35,012 nucleotides of DNA from contig NZ_ABCM01000029.1 of assembly GCF_000170795.1 (NCBI RefSeq), positions 1-35,012 of the forward strand. The letters run 5' to 3'. Under the pieces are notes generated by a model that worked only from the letters and a program-made list of their open reading frames with translations, ran no database searches and was not told the origin of the DNA. This document shows positions 23,303 to 31,302 of this stretch, piece by piece (within the stretch, counting starts at the first letter, position 1; every line of letters starts with the position of its first letter). A program made the position numbers and the translations under genes. Source of the DNA: Pedobacter sp. BAL39. GTDB taxonomy: Bacteria > Bacteroidota > Bacteroidia > Sphingobacteriales > Sphingobacteriaceae.

Positions 23303-24070
23303 ATGAATTACCCTTTAAATAATATACCCGAGAGATCAGTTAAGCCGCGCAACAAAGGACTCACCATGGTGATGGACAAAGGACTCAGTCTAAGGCAAAC
23401 TGAAGACTTTATTGAAGTAGCGGGAGTACACAGCGATATCGTTAAATTAGGTTGGGCAACATCATTTGTCACGCCGAACCTGAAAGAGAAATTAGCCATA
23501 TATAGATCTGCAGGCATACCTACCTATTTTGGAGGGACATTATTTGAAGCCTTTGCCATCAGGAACCAGTTTGATGATTACCGCCGTGTGCTTGACCAGT
23601 TCGGTATGGAGTATGCGGAGGTTTCAGACGGCTCAATTACCATTGAGCACGATCTGAAGTGTCAGTATATTGAGCAATTATCGAAGCAGGTTACTGTAAT
23701 TTCTGAAGTGGGATCGAAGGATGCTGCCAAGATTTTTGCACCCTACAAATGGATCAAGCTGATGAATGCGGAAATCCAGGCGGGTTCGTGGAAGGTGATT
23801 GCTGAAGCCAGGGAAGGTGGAAATGTAGGGATCTACAGGGGTTCAGGCGAAGTTCGTGAAGGTCTGGTCGATGAGATCCTGACGCAGATTCCTGAAGAAA
23901 CCATCATCTGGGAAGCCCCACAGAAGGAGCAGCAGGTATGGTTCATCAAGTTGCTTGGTGCCAATGTCAACCTTGGTAACATTGCGCCTGCAGAAGTCAT
24001 TCCTCTGGAGACGATCCGTCTCGGACTAAGGGGAGATACCTTTGATCATTTTTTAAATCTGAATAAGTAA
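23303..24070 (+). CDS. comA: Phosphosulfolactate synthase (ComA family)
   Basis: ComA-type enzymes add sulfite to phosphoenolpyruvate to make (R)-phosphosulfolactate, first found in coenzyme M synthesis of methanogens. This TIM-barrel protein of 255 residues shows the family blocks KGLTMVMDKGLSLRQTEDFI, DIVKLGWATSFVTPNLKEKL, PTYFGGTLFEAFAIRNQFDD, EVSDGSITIEHDLK, VISEVGSKDAAKIF, EAREGGNVGIYRGSGEVREG and LGANVNLGNIAPAEVIPLE. A GTG three codons upstream (23294) is possible, but ATG 23303 is preferred. No ComB- or ComC-like gene is in the window, so the product's fate is unclear; sulfolactate or sulfonate metabolites are options. The symbol is used for the family, not as a claim of coenzyme M synthesis. 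Confidence 0.88.
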   Translation: MNYPLNNIPERSVKPRNKGLTMVMDKGLSLRQTEDFIEVAGVHSDIVKLGWATSFVTPNLKEKLAIYRSAGIPTYFGGTLFEAFAIRNQFDDYRRVLDQFGMEYAEVSDGSITIEHDLKCQYIEQLSKQVTVISEVGSKDAAKIFAPYKWIKLMNAEIQAGSWKVIAEAREGGNVGIYRGSGEVREGLVDEILTQIPEETIIWEAPQKEQQVWFIKLLGANVNLGNIAPAEVIPLETIRLGLRGDTFDHFLNLNK

Positions 24071-24091
24071 ACAGCGGGCTTAAGATACATC

Positions 24092-24835
24092 ATGCGCAAA
24101 TTCGGCTTAATTGGTTATCCGCTGTCCCATTCCTTTTCCAAAAAGTATTTTACGGAGAAGTTTGAGCGGGAGCATATTGACGATTGTGCCTATGAGCTGT
24201 ATCCGATAGCCACTACAGACGAATTTCCGGCGTTGCTGGTGGCGGATCCGGAGTTGCGTGGCATTAATGTCACCATTCCGCATAAGTTGTCGGTGATGGA
24301 ACACCTCGATGCACTTGATGCAGCAGCGGAGGCCATCGGGGCAGTGAACTGTGTAGACATTCGTCCTGGAGCCGGCAAGCCAGCGCTGAAAGGATACAAT
24401 ACAGATGCTTACGGATTTGAGGTTTCGCTGAAACCTCATCTGAAAGACCATCATCAGCAGGCACTCATCTTTGGCGATGGTGGTGCTGCAAAAGCGGTAA
24501 AGTATGTGCTCAGGAAATTAAACATCCCTTTTCTGACAGTAATGCGGAACCCGGTAGCGGGAGCTGTCCTTTACAAAGACATCGATGGGGTCATATTGAA
24601 AAGCCATACCCTCCTGATCAACACGACTCCACTGGGCATGTCGCCGGACTACGACAGCTGTCCTGATATTCCTTATGAAGCATTGGGGCCACTGCACCTG
24701 GCTTACGACCTGGTATACAACCCGGAGCTGACTACCTTTCTGTCGAAATCACTGGCGCAGGGAGCTGCGGTGAAAAACGGACTGGAGATGTTGCACCTGC
24801 AGGCAGAACGGTCCTGGTACATATGGAATTCCTGA
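24092..24835 (+). CDS. aroE: Shikimate dehydrogenase
   Basis: AroE reduces 3-dehydroshikimate to shikimate with NADPH, the fourth step of aromatic amino-acid and chorismate synthesis. The substrate site is clear: PLSHSFSKKYF with S12 and S14, NVTIPHK with the catalytic K65, AVNC with N86, and NTDAYGF with D105. The nucleotide-binding loop reads IFGDGGAAKAVKYVL, a small change from the usual GAGGAA. At 247 residues it is slightly short, as is common in Bacteroidota. The gene lies 21 bp after the ComA-like gene, and gldD begins one base after its stop, so the three are probably co-transcribed. Confidence 0.95.
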   Translation: MRKFGLIGYPLSHSFSKKYFTEKFEREHIDDCAYELYPIATTDEFPALLVADPELRGINVTIPHKLSVMEHLDALDAAAEAIGAVNCVDIRPGAGKPALKGYNTDAYGFEVSLKPHLKDHHQQALIFGDGGAAKAVKYVLRKLNIPFLTVMRNPVAGAVLYKDIDGVILKSHTLLINTTPLGMSPDYDSCPDIPYEALGPLHLAYDLVYNPELTTFLSKSLAQGAAVKNGLEMLHLQAERSWYIWNS

Positions 24836-24836
24836 T

Positions 24837-25421
24837 ATGAAAAGATATTTTCCCGTTTTACTGGTGATCCTGACGGTAGCAGCTGCAGCCTGTGGAGGTG
24901 GAGATTATTCACCAAAGCCCAGGGGTTATTTCCACATTGAATTACCCAAAAAAGCCTATCAGCATTTTGAACAGGGCTGTGCTTATTCCTTTGATTACCC
25001 GGTATATGGGCAGATGCTGCCTGATGACAGCAGGGATACACGCCCATGCTGGTATAACCTTTCATTTCCGCAATTTAATGGCCGTCTGCATTTGACTTAC
25101 TATGATGTGAGCTCGAAACAGGCCTATGCCGCGTTGGTGGAAGATGCGCGGACATTTGCCTTTAAGCATACTGTTAAAGCAAATGCCATCGACCAAAAGC
25201 TGATCAATTATCCTGATCGGAAGGTTTATGGCATCTATTATGCGATAGAAGGGAATACCGCATCTTCTGTACAGTTTTTTCTGACAGACAGCGTGAAACA
25301 TTATTTCAGGGGAGCCCTTTACTTTAATGAGCGGCCACAATATGATTCCATTCAGCCTGTGGTTGGCTTTATCAAAAAGGATATTGATCGTCTGATCAGT
25401 ACCTTTAAATGGAAAGACTAA
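24837..25421 (+). CDS. gldD: Gliding motility lipoprotein GldD
   Basis: A 194-residue lipoprotein with signal and lipobox ending at C19 (VAAAACGGG). The diagnostic block YSPKPRGYFHIELPKKAY follows at once, then CAYSFDYPVYGQM, CWYNLSFPQFNGRLHLTYYD and YYAIEGNTASSVQFFLTDSV. In flavobacteria GldD is needed for gliding and for function of the type IX secretion machinery, and is often encoded beside gldE; here gldE is absent from the neighbourhood. Most Pedobacter species are not strong gliders, so the protein may serve envelope or secretion functions. It starts one base after aroE. Confidence 0.9.
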   Translation: MKRYFPVLLVILTVAAAACGGGDYSPKPRGYFHIELPKKAYQHFEQGCAYSFDYPVYGQMLPDDSRDTRPCWYNLSFPQFNGRLHLTYYDVSSKQAYAALVEDARTFAFKHTVKANAIDQKLINYPDRKVYGIYYAIEGNTASSVQFFLTDSVKHYFRGALYFNERPQYDSIQPVVGFIKKDIDRLISTFKWKD

Positions 25422-25432
25422 CAGCTAAAGAT

Positions 25433-26071
25433 ATGATCAGTATTCAGCGATTTACATTTAACCCTTATCAGGAGAACACGTATGTATTGTATGATGAAAG
25501 CGGAGCCGCTGCCATCATTGACCCTGGGATGTACTATCCTGAGGAGCAGAATGAGCTGGTACGTTTCATCAGGGAGCAACAGTTGAAACCGGAGCTGCTG
25601 CTCAATACCCATTGTCACCTGGACCATGTGTTCGGGAACAAGTTTGTATATGACAACTGGAGTTTAAAACCGCAGTTTCATCAGGGGGAGCTTGTCATTT
25701 TGCAGGCTATTCCTGGTTACGCACCACAAATGGGGCTCAGCTATGAGCTGTCCCCGGAGCCGGAAGTCTTTTTGCCTGAGCAGGGCACTGTGGAATTTGG
25801 TAAGAGTGCGCTTGAGTTGATCTTTGTACCCGGCCATTCCCCGGCGCATTTATGTTTTCATGCAAGGGAAGACGGTTTTCTGATCGGTGGAGATGCTTTA
25901 TTCTACCGGAGCATCGGAAGAACAGACCTCCCTGGAGGCAATCATGATCAATTGATCAGCAGTATCAGAAATAACTTGTTTATATTGCCTGATGATTGCG
26001 TTGTTTACCCCGGCCATGGACAGTCGACTACCATCGGTTTTGAGCGTGAGCACAATCCATTTTTACAATAA
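25433..26071 (+). CDS. MBL-fold metallohydrolase (glyoxalase II-like)
   Basis: A 212-residue metallo-beta-lactamase-fold hydrolase. The dinuclear metal site is complete: HCHLDH gives H60, H62, D64 and H65, followed by the His of PGHSPAHLCF, the Asp of IGGDALF and the His of VYPGHGQSTTIG. The family includes glyoxalase II and related thioester hydrolases; the exact substrate cannot be read. I chose ATG 25433 (MISIQRFTFNPYQENTYVLY), which matches family starts; an in-frame ATG at 25409 would overlap gldD by 13 bases. It lies in the plus-strand run between gldD and the permease gene. Confidence 0.88.
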   Translation: MISIQRFTFNPYQENTYVLYDESGAAAIIDPGMYYPEEQNELVRFIREQQLKPELLLNTHCHLDHVFGNKFVYDNWSLKPQFHQGELVILQAIPGYAPQMGLSYELSPEPEVFLPEQGTVEFGKSALELIFVPGHSPAHLCFHAREDGFLIGGDALFYRSIGRTDLPGGNHDQLISSIRNNLFILPDDCVVYPGHGQSTTIGFEREHNPFLQ

Positions 26072-26087
26072 TTGTTAATCCACAACA

Positions 26088-27320
26088 TTGAATACAGCTT
26101 TTTATATCGCCCGCAGGTATCTTTTTGCCAAGAAGTCTACCAACGCGATCAACATCATCTCCACGATTTCAGTATTGGGGGTTTTTGTTGGCAGCGCGGC
26201 GCTGATCATTATCCTTTCTGTATTCAATGGCTTTGAGGAAGTGGTGCTGAAGATGTTCAATACCATGACCCCACAGGTGGTGATCATGCCTGAAAAAGGC
26301 AAGACTTTTGAGCCCGGTACTGAATATTTCCAGCAACTGAAACTGGACAAGTCAATCTATTCTTATGTGGAAGTATTGTCTGAAAACGCTTTGTTAAGGT
26401 ATAACGATAAACAATCCGTTGGTCTGGTGAAGGGAGTTGGGCCAGAGTACCTGAAGAACAAAAGTCTGGACAGTACGATCATCGACGGGCATTTCCTATT
26501 GGGAGCTGCAGATGCGGATTACGCCGTAATTGGTTCTGCGATACAGAACTTCCTGATGGTGAATACTACGGATCCTTTCAATCCACTGCAGATCTATTCG
26601 CCCAAGAAAGGGGCACGACCGTCAAACATTAATCCGGGGGATGACTTTACGATGTTGTCCATTCCGGTGTCTGGTGTTTTTGAGGTGCAGCAGGACTTTG
26701 ATAATGTGGCTATTGTACCCCTGGCATTTGCCAGAAGATTGCTGGATGAGCCGACTAAGATCTCTGCAATAGAGATCAACCTGAACAAGGGTGTTGATGC
26801 TGACCAATTTAAGGACAAGCTGGAACAGACCATCCCTAAAGGTTTTGAGGTGAAGGACAGGATCCAGCAAAATAAGGTGCTGCACAATATCCTGGGGAGT
26901 GAGAAATGGGCAGTTTATATCATTTTAACCTTCATCCTGATCATCGCCATTTTTAACATTATTGGCTCGCTAACGATGCTGGTGATCGACAAGTTAAAGG
27001 ATATTGCCATTCTGAGTAGCCTTGGTGCGGGCAAAAAACTCATCAAAAGAATTTTTCTTTTTGAGGGCATGATGATCACCATGGCAGGCTGTATCGCCGG
27101 GCTGACGGTGGGGTTCATCTTTTGTCTGCTGCAGCGGGAATATGGGATGGTCAAAATGTCAGAGGATAACCTCATGATCACAAATGCTTATCCCATAGCG
27201 TTAAAATACAAAGATTTCCTGCTGGTTTTTTTTACTGTGACGGTGTTCTCTTTTATGGCATCAGCTTTGTCATCTAATCTTAGCGTCAAAAAGGTGGACC
27301 AGCTAAATAAAGATCTCTAA
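26088..27320 (+). CDS. FtsX/LolC-LolE-type ABC transporter permease, TTG start
   Basis: A 410-residue permease of the lipoprotein-releasing/MacB-like family. TM1 lies at about 22-45 (ISVLGVFVGSAALIIILSVF), a large periplasmic domain follows, and three TM helices sit near 274-298, 328-348 and 374-394, the standard four-helix FtsX layout. LolC/LolE pull lipoproteins out of the inner membrane with a LolD ATPase; no ATPase gene is adjacent, so the partner is elsewhere. The start is TTG at 26088 (M-NTAFYIARRYLFAKKS). No in-frame ATG occurs until well past TM1, so the TTG is required to keep the conserved N-terminus. Confidence 0.87.
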   Translation: MNTAFYIARRYLFAKKSTNAINIISTISVLGVFVGSAALIIILSVFNGFEEVVLKMFNTMTPQVVIMPEKGKTFEPGTEYFQQLKLDKSIYSYVEVLSENALLRYNDKQSVGLVKGVGPEYLKNKSLDSTIIDGHFLLGAADADYAVIGSAIQNFLMVNTTDPFNPLQIYSPKKGARPSNINPGDDFTMLSIPVSGVFEVQQDFDNVAIVPLAFARRLLDEPTKISAIEINLNKGVDADQFKDKLEQTIPKGFEVKDRIQQNKVLHNILGSEKWAVYIILTFILIIAIFNIIGSLTMLVIDKLKDIAILSSLGAGKKLIKRIFLFEGMMITMAGCIAGLTVGFIFCLLQREYGMVKMSEDNLMITNAYPIALKYKDFLLVFFTVTVFSFMASALSSNLSVKKVDQLNKDL

Positions 27321-27324
27321 TACT

Positions 27325-27702
27325 ATGAATACATCTATGAAAACCTTACTGTGGTTAACTGTACTTTCTGCCTTTATTGTTGCCTGTAACTCGAATCCTA
27401 AGCCGGCGGAGCAGGAGCAGGGAAGGGTAATGAAAGGGTTGTACAGCTACGGGCCGGAGATCAAGTCTTTTACCGATTGTGAGAAGGGGAATGAATACTG
27501 GGTTGCGGATAGCGCAAAAACACTTGAACTGGCTTATAGTAACTTCGATTTTGAGAAGCCCTATGAGCCAGTATATATAGAGGTAGAATGTCATGTAGTG
27601 AAATCTGACAGCCTGATTGTTTCGGCGGATTTCGATTCAACCATGGTGGTAACCAAGGTGTTGAAGATCACCAAGGAGATTCCTGATGGTCCCTGTAACT
27701 AG
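27325..27702 (+). CDS. Small lipoprotein with NlpE C-terminal-like domain
   Basis: A 125-residue predicted lipoprotein with signal and lipobox at C21 (LSAFIVACNSN). The mature part reads GLYSYGPEIKSFTDCEKGNE, then YWVADSAKTLELAYSNFD, EPVYIEVECHVV and VTKVLKITKEIPDGPC, a pattern like the NlpE C-terminal OB-type domain (envelope stress and copper-linked lipoprotein of Gram-negatives). Four Cys remain after lipidation, some of which may pair. The N-terminal NlpE domain is absent. It starts four bases after the permease gene and its TAG stop overlaps the stop of the convergent mqnD in a shared CTAG. The family call is moderate. Confidence 0.6.
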   Translation: MNTSMKTLLWLTVLSAFIVACNSNPKPAEQEQGRVMKGLYSYGPEIKSFTDCEKGNEYWVADSAKTLELAYSNFDFEKPYEPVYIEVECHVVKSDSLIVSADFDSTMVVTKVLKITKEIPDGPCN

Positions 27703-28544
27703 GACATCAGGTAAAGCTCCTTTGTAATGCGCTTGATGAGGCCGTTTTGCTGCGCCAGGTCAAACATCACATCAATTGCCTTTCTGCCCTCAGGGCCAAG
27801 GTCTATTGAATATTTATTTACATACAGCTCAATGTGTTTGTACATGACCTCTTCGCTCATTTCCTGGGCATGGTGGCGGATGAACTCAATCCCTGATTTG
27901 GGATTTGCAAAAGCATATTCTACAGATTTCCTTAAAATGCGGTTTACCTTTTCTTTCAGCTTGCGGTCCAGCTTTCTATTGATGACAATGCCTCCAAGTG
28001 GGATGGCACAGCCGGTTTGCTGCTCCCAGTAGCTTCCAAGGTCCATGACCTTATGCAGTCCCTTGTCCATATAGGTGAACCTGTTCTCATGGATGATCAG
28101 ACCGAGGTCGATCTTCTCGTCCAGCAGTGACTGCTCAATTTCAGAGAAAACCATTTCCTGCTTTTCCACTAAATGGGGAAAAGCAATGCCCAGGAGAAAG
28201 TTGGCGGTTGTATATTTTCCAGGAATGCCCACACGAAGGTTCTTATTCAGGTTGTCCGGGTGGTTAGCGAGGTATTCATTTTTAGAGATGAGCATAGGGC
28301 CTACACCAAAACCAAGGGCACTTCCGGCATCCAGCAACTCATATTGATCATAGACGTGTGCAAAAGCGTGAAAGCTGAGTTTGCTGATGTCGAGTTCAGC
28401 TCTTATTGCCTTTTGGTTAAGGGTTTCCACATCGTCGAAGAAGACTTCAAATTCAAGTCCTTCCGTATCAATTTTATGGTGGATGAGCGCATCGAAGATA
28501 AAGGTGTCGTTTGGACAGGGAGAAAATCCGAGAGTAAGTGTCAT
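27699..28544 (-). CDS. mqnD: 1,4-dihydroxy-6-naphthoate synthase
   Basis: MqnD opens cyclic de-hypoxanthine futalosine to 1,4-dihydroxy-6-naphthoate in the futalosine route to menaquinone. This 281-residue protein has the periplasmic-binding-protein-like fold of the family, with SPCPNDTFIFDALIHHKIDT at the start, FFDDVETLNQKAIRAELDIS, LGFGVGPMLIS and LIIHENRFTYMDKGL. ATG 28544 (MTLTLGFSPCPND) is preferred over an upstream in-frame start at 28574 because family members begin there. It lies 57 bp downstream of mqnB on the same strand. The other futalosine genes (mqnA, mqnC, mqnE) are not in the window. Confidence 0.94.
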   Translation of the reverse strand: MTLTLGFSPCPNDTFIFDALIHHKIDTEGLEFEVFFDDVETLNQKAIRAELDISKLSFHAFAHVYDQYELLDAGSALGFGVGPMLISKNEYLANHPDNLNKNLRVGIPGKYTTANFLLGIAFPHLVEKQEMVFSEIEQSLLDEKIDLGLIIHENRFTYMDKGLHKVMDLGSYWEQQTGCAIPLGGIVINRKLDRKLKEKVNRILRKSVEYAFANPKSGIEFIRHHAQEMSEEVMYKHIELYVNKYSIDLGPEGRKAIDVMFDLAQQNGLIKRITKELYLMS

Positions 28545-28601
28545 GATTTTATTTTTTATTTCAACTGTAGTCAAATGTAATGACTACAGCGGAAGCAAAG
28601 G

Positions 28602-29234
28602 TTATGCGTTTGTCAAAAATCGGATTGCCCAAAGATTAAGGCTGGCGATGGCCGGGCCAATCTGCCATCTTTCGCGGTTGCGGGGCTCTACGTAGTTGGA
28701 GATGCTCCGGACCTGAATTGCGGGAATCTGCAGCTGCGCTGCGGCGTAAAATACTGCGGCGCCCTCCATGCTTTCTGCAACCGGTTGGAAGGATGTTACG
28801 GCCTGCCGGATGCTATCAGCGTTGCCGTGCACTTTGTTAACGGTGATTCCCTTCACTCTGGGCAGTTCATCTAGGATGGCTGTGACCGGTCCACCAGTAC
28901 TATGGTAGCTGCTCTTTCCAAAACCAAGCGTTTCTATGGGCAGGAAGCGGTCATGGTCTTCTGCACCCAACTCGGAGAAGGTGTCACTCACGATATTCAC
29001 CAGGCCTCCAAGGGGTAAGGAAAAGTCAAAGGAACCTGCAATTCCCAGGTTGAGCACAAGGTCATAGCTTTGGTTAAGGTATCTGCCTAATGCAAAAGCG
29101 GTGGCGGTCATCCCTACGCCGGTGATGAGCACATCAAAATCCGCTGTTTCTATAAAATCAGCATCAGGCAGGTCAAAATGTTGGATCAGCAGGTTAATTT
29201 CCGGTGCCGTTGCGGCGACGATCAGCAGCTTCAT
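28602..29234 (-). CDS. mqnB: Futalosine hydrolase
   Basis: MqnB removes hypoxanthine from futalosine to give dehypoxanthine futalosine. The 210-residue protein has the purine nucleoside phosphorylase/MTAN-like fold, with LNLGIAGSFDFSLPLGGLVN, VSDTFSELGAEDHDRFLP, the substrate block SMEGAAVFYAAAQLQIPAI and RSISNYVEPRNRERW. The RSISNY signature (Asn where nucleosidases usually have Asp) is the feature I associate with futalosine hydrolases. It is the first gene of an mqnB-mqnD unit and is divergent from queD with a 72-bp gap. Confidence 0.93.
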   Translation of the reverse strand: MKLLIVAATAPEINLLIQHFDLPDADFIETADFDVLITGVGMTATAFALGRYLNQSYDLVLNLGIAGSFDFSLPLGGLVNIVSDTFSELGAEDHDRFLPIETLGFGKSSYHSTGGPVTAILDELPRVKGITVNKVHGNADSIRQAVTSFQPVAESMEGAAVFYAAAQLQIPAIQVRSISNYVEPRNRERWQIGPAIASLNLWAIRFLTNA

Positions 29235-29280
29235 GCCCCCTAAGTTATAGATTAAACCTTTCTACTTTAAGCTTTCTGCG

Positions 29281-29288
29281 TATATTTG
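29281..29288 (+). promoter_or_regulatory. Bacteroidota -7 promoter element for queD-folE
   Basis: TATATTTG matches the consensus TAnnTTTG at every fixed position and lies 18 bases before the queD ATG at 29307. No clear -33 TTG is visible at the usual distance, so the call rests on one element. Confidence 0.4.
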
Positions 29289-29306
29289 TCAACAACATAA
29301 CCGATA

Positions 29307-29717
29307 ATGATATACATAACGAGAAAAGCATCATTTAACGCTGCCCATAAGTTATCCAGGCCCGACTGGTCGGAAGATAAAAATACAGAGGTTTATGGTA
29401 AATGCGCCAATCCAAACTGGCATGGGCACAATTACCAGCTGTATGTGACTGTTAAAGGCGAGATCAATCCTGAAACGGGCTTTCTGGTAGACCTTAAATG
29501 GTTGAAGGACCTGATCAACAATGCTGTGGTGGAAAAGATCGACCATAGAAACCTGAACCTGGATGTTGACTTCATGAAAGGCAAGCTGGCATCGACAGAA
29601 AACCTTGTCATCGCCATCTGGGATGAGCTGGCAAAACTGATCGCCGGATCCGGCGCTGAATTACACGCAATAAAAATCTACGAAACCGAAAATAATTACG
29701 TCGAATACTTCGGTTAA
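29307..29717 (+). CDS. queD: 6-carboxytetrahydropterin synthase QueD / 6-pyruvoyl-tetrahydropterin synthase family
   Basis: QueD converts dihydroneopterin triphosphate, the FolE product, to 6-carboxytetrahydropterin on the way to queuosine. Zinc ligands are visible as H14 (FNAAHKL), H39 and H41 (NWHGHNYQLY); C33 (GKCANPN), D79-H80 (KIDHRNLN) and E126 (YETENNYVEYF) complete the catalytic site. At 136 residues the protein is a normal length. QueD and the related PTPS enzymes share these residues, so the exact activity is inferred from the folE neighbour twelve bases downstream. A promoter-like TATATTTG lies just upstream. Confidence 0.88.
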   Translation: MIYITRKASFNAAHKLSRPDWSEDKNTEVYGKCANPNWHGHNYQLYVTVKGEINPETGFLVDLKWLKDLINNAVVEKIDHRNLNLDVDFMKGKLASTENLVIAIWDELAKLIAGSGAELHAIKIYETENNYVEYFG

Positions 29718-29729
29718 GCAATTTTACAT

Positions 29730-30362
29730 ATGACCAATCATACAGATCATTTCGATGAGCAGGAGGACGGATATATCAAGATAGACCGTTACAACGAAGC
29801 GAAAACTGCTTCTATTGCAAATCATTATACAGATATACTGAGCAAGCTGGGAGAGAATCCTGAGCGCGAAGGTTTAATCAAGACACCGGAGCGTGTAGCA
29901 AAGGCCTTGCAGTACCTTACCCATGGATATGACCTGAACCCTGCGGAGATTCTGCGCGGAGCCATGTTTAAGGAAGACTATAGCCAGATGGTGGTGGTGA
30001 AGGACATTGAAGTTTTTTCTATGTGCGAGCACCACATGCTGCCATTTTTTGGGAAAGCACACATTGCCTACATTCCCAACGGGCATATTGTCGGACTGAG
30101 CAAGATCCCAAGGGTGGTAGATGCTTTTGCAAGACGGCTGCAGGTACAGGAGCGACTGACGAATGAGATCCGGGACTGTATTCAGGACACTTTGAATCCA
30201 GTGGGTGTTGCAGTTGTCATCGAGTGTAAACACCTGTGTATGGCCATGCGGGGGATTCAGAAGCAGAATTCTGTCACCACCACCTCGGCATTTACAGGAG
30301 AATTTTCTAAAGATAAAACACGGGCAGAGTTTTTGAGGTTAATCACTGCCAACCTACATTAA
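29730..30362 (+). CDS. folE: GTP cyclohydrolase I
   Basis: FolE opens and rearranges GTP to 7,8-dihydroneopterin triphosphate, feeding folate and, through QueD, queuosine. The zinc site is C99 and H102 (SMCEHHMLPFF) with C170 (ECKHLCMAMRG); the substrate block reads GHIVGLSKIPRVVDAFARRL. The N-terminal 30 residues are a variable polar extension. At 210 residues it is typical. The gene sits twelve bases after queD, so substrate-making and substrate-using enzymes are co-expressed, and fabD follows 22 bp downstream. Confidence 0.95.
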   Translation: MTNHTDHFDEQEDGYIKIDRYNEAKTASIANHYTDILSKLGENPEREGLIKTPERVAKALQYLTHGYDLNPAEILRGAMFKEDYSQMVVVKDIEVFSMCEHHMLPFFGKAHIAYIPNGHIVGLSKIPRVVDAFARRLQVQERLTNEIRDCIQDTLNPVGVAVVIECKHLCMAMRGIQKQNSVTTTSAFTGEFSKDKTRAEFLRLITANLH

Positions 30363-30384
30363 TAAAAAGAATTAAGCATAATTT

Positions 30385-31266
30385 ATGAAAGCATATTTAT
30401 TCCCTGGACAAGGTGCGCAGTTTTCGGGCATGGGCAAGGAACTGTACGAAAATGAAAAGGCAAAAGCACTGTTTGAACAGGCCAACGATATTATAGGGTT
30501 CCGCATCAGCGACATCATGTTTGCTGGCAGCGATGAGGAACTTAAAGAGACTAAAGTTACCCAACCTGCGATTTTTCTTCATTCTGTGATCCTTGCGAAA
30601 ACCTTAGGTGAGGATTTCAAGCCTGATATGGTTGCGGGGCACTCTTTAGGTGAGTTTTCAGCGCTGGTAGCCGCTTCAGCATTGTCATTTGAGGATGGGT
30701 TGAAACTGGTGATTGCACGTGCCAATGCCATGCAGAAAGCATGTGAATTGCAGCCTTCCACGATGGCGGCTATTCTGGGACTTGCAGATGAAGTGGTGGA
30801 GAAAGTATGCGAAGGCATCGATGAGGTGGTCGTTGCGGCCAATTACAATTGTCCCGGACAGATTGTAATTTCCGGAAGCATCGAAGGTGTAGACGAGGCT
30901 TGCCAGCAGCTGACTGCGGCAGGAGCGAAACGTGCACTGAAGCTGAATGTTGGTGGTGCATTCCACTCTCCGCTGATGGAGCCGGCACGTCTGGAGCTGA
31001 AAGAGGCAATTGAAAATGTAACCGTTCTTCCACCAGTATGTCCGATCTATCAGAATGTGGATGCATCGGCCTATACCGATCCTGCAATGATCAAGGCCAA
31101 CCTCATTACGCAGCTTACAGGTGCCGTGAAATGGACACAGACGATTGAACGTATGATTGCCGATGGTGCTACGGAATTTGTTGAGGTGGGGCCAGGCAAC
31201 GTATTGCAGGGGCTTGTTAAAAAAGTAAACCGTGCCATGCCTGCAAGTGCAGCAAGTATCGCTTAG
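30385..31266 (+). CDS. fabD: Malonyl-CoA:ACP transacylase
   Basis: FabD moves malonyl groups from CoA to acyl carrier protein for fatty-acid synthesis. The 293-residue protein begins with the PGQGAQFSGMGKEL block, has the nucleophile S87 in AGHSLGEFSALVA, and the catalytic H194 in VGGAFHSPLMEPA. The C-terminal VEVGPGNVLQGLVKK block is also standard. It is a cytoplasmic enzyme. The gene lies 22 bp after folE and 36 bp before the sensor kinase; a hairpin-forming inverted repeat follows the stop. Confidence 0.96.
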   Translation: MKAYLFPGQGAQFSGMGKELYENEKAKALFEQANDIIGFRISDIMFAGSDEELKETKVTQPAIFLHSVILAKTLGEDFKPDMVAGHSLGEFSALVAASALSFEDGLKLVIARANAMQKACELQPSTMAAILGLADEVVEKVCEGIDEVVVAANYNCPGQIVISGSIEGVDEACQQLTAAGAKRALKLNVGGAFHSPLMEPARLELKEAIENVTVLPPVCPIYQNVDASAYTDPAMIKANLITQLTGAVKWTQTIERMIADGATEFVEVGPGNVLQGLVKKVNRAMPASAASIA

Positions 31267-31270
31267 GCGG

Positions 31271-31296
31271 TTTGTTTATTTCCTTATTTAAACAAA
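31271..31296. repeat. AT-rich inverted repeat between fabD and the sensor kinase
   Basis: TTTGTTTA (31271-31278) and TAAACAAA (31289-31296) form an 8-bp stem with a 10-base loop. It ends six bases before the GTG at 31303. There is no T-run after it, so a standard terminator is unlikely; it may affect translation of the kinase or be incidental in AT-rich DNA. Confidence 0.4.
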
Positions 31297-31302
31297 GTCA
31301 GC

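Noticed and set aside
26065..26075. Small dyad ACAAT-A-ATTGT at the end of the MBL-fold gene
   Set aside because: Only five base pairs in AT-rich DNA, overlapping a stop codon and without a T-run; chance is the simplest explanation.
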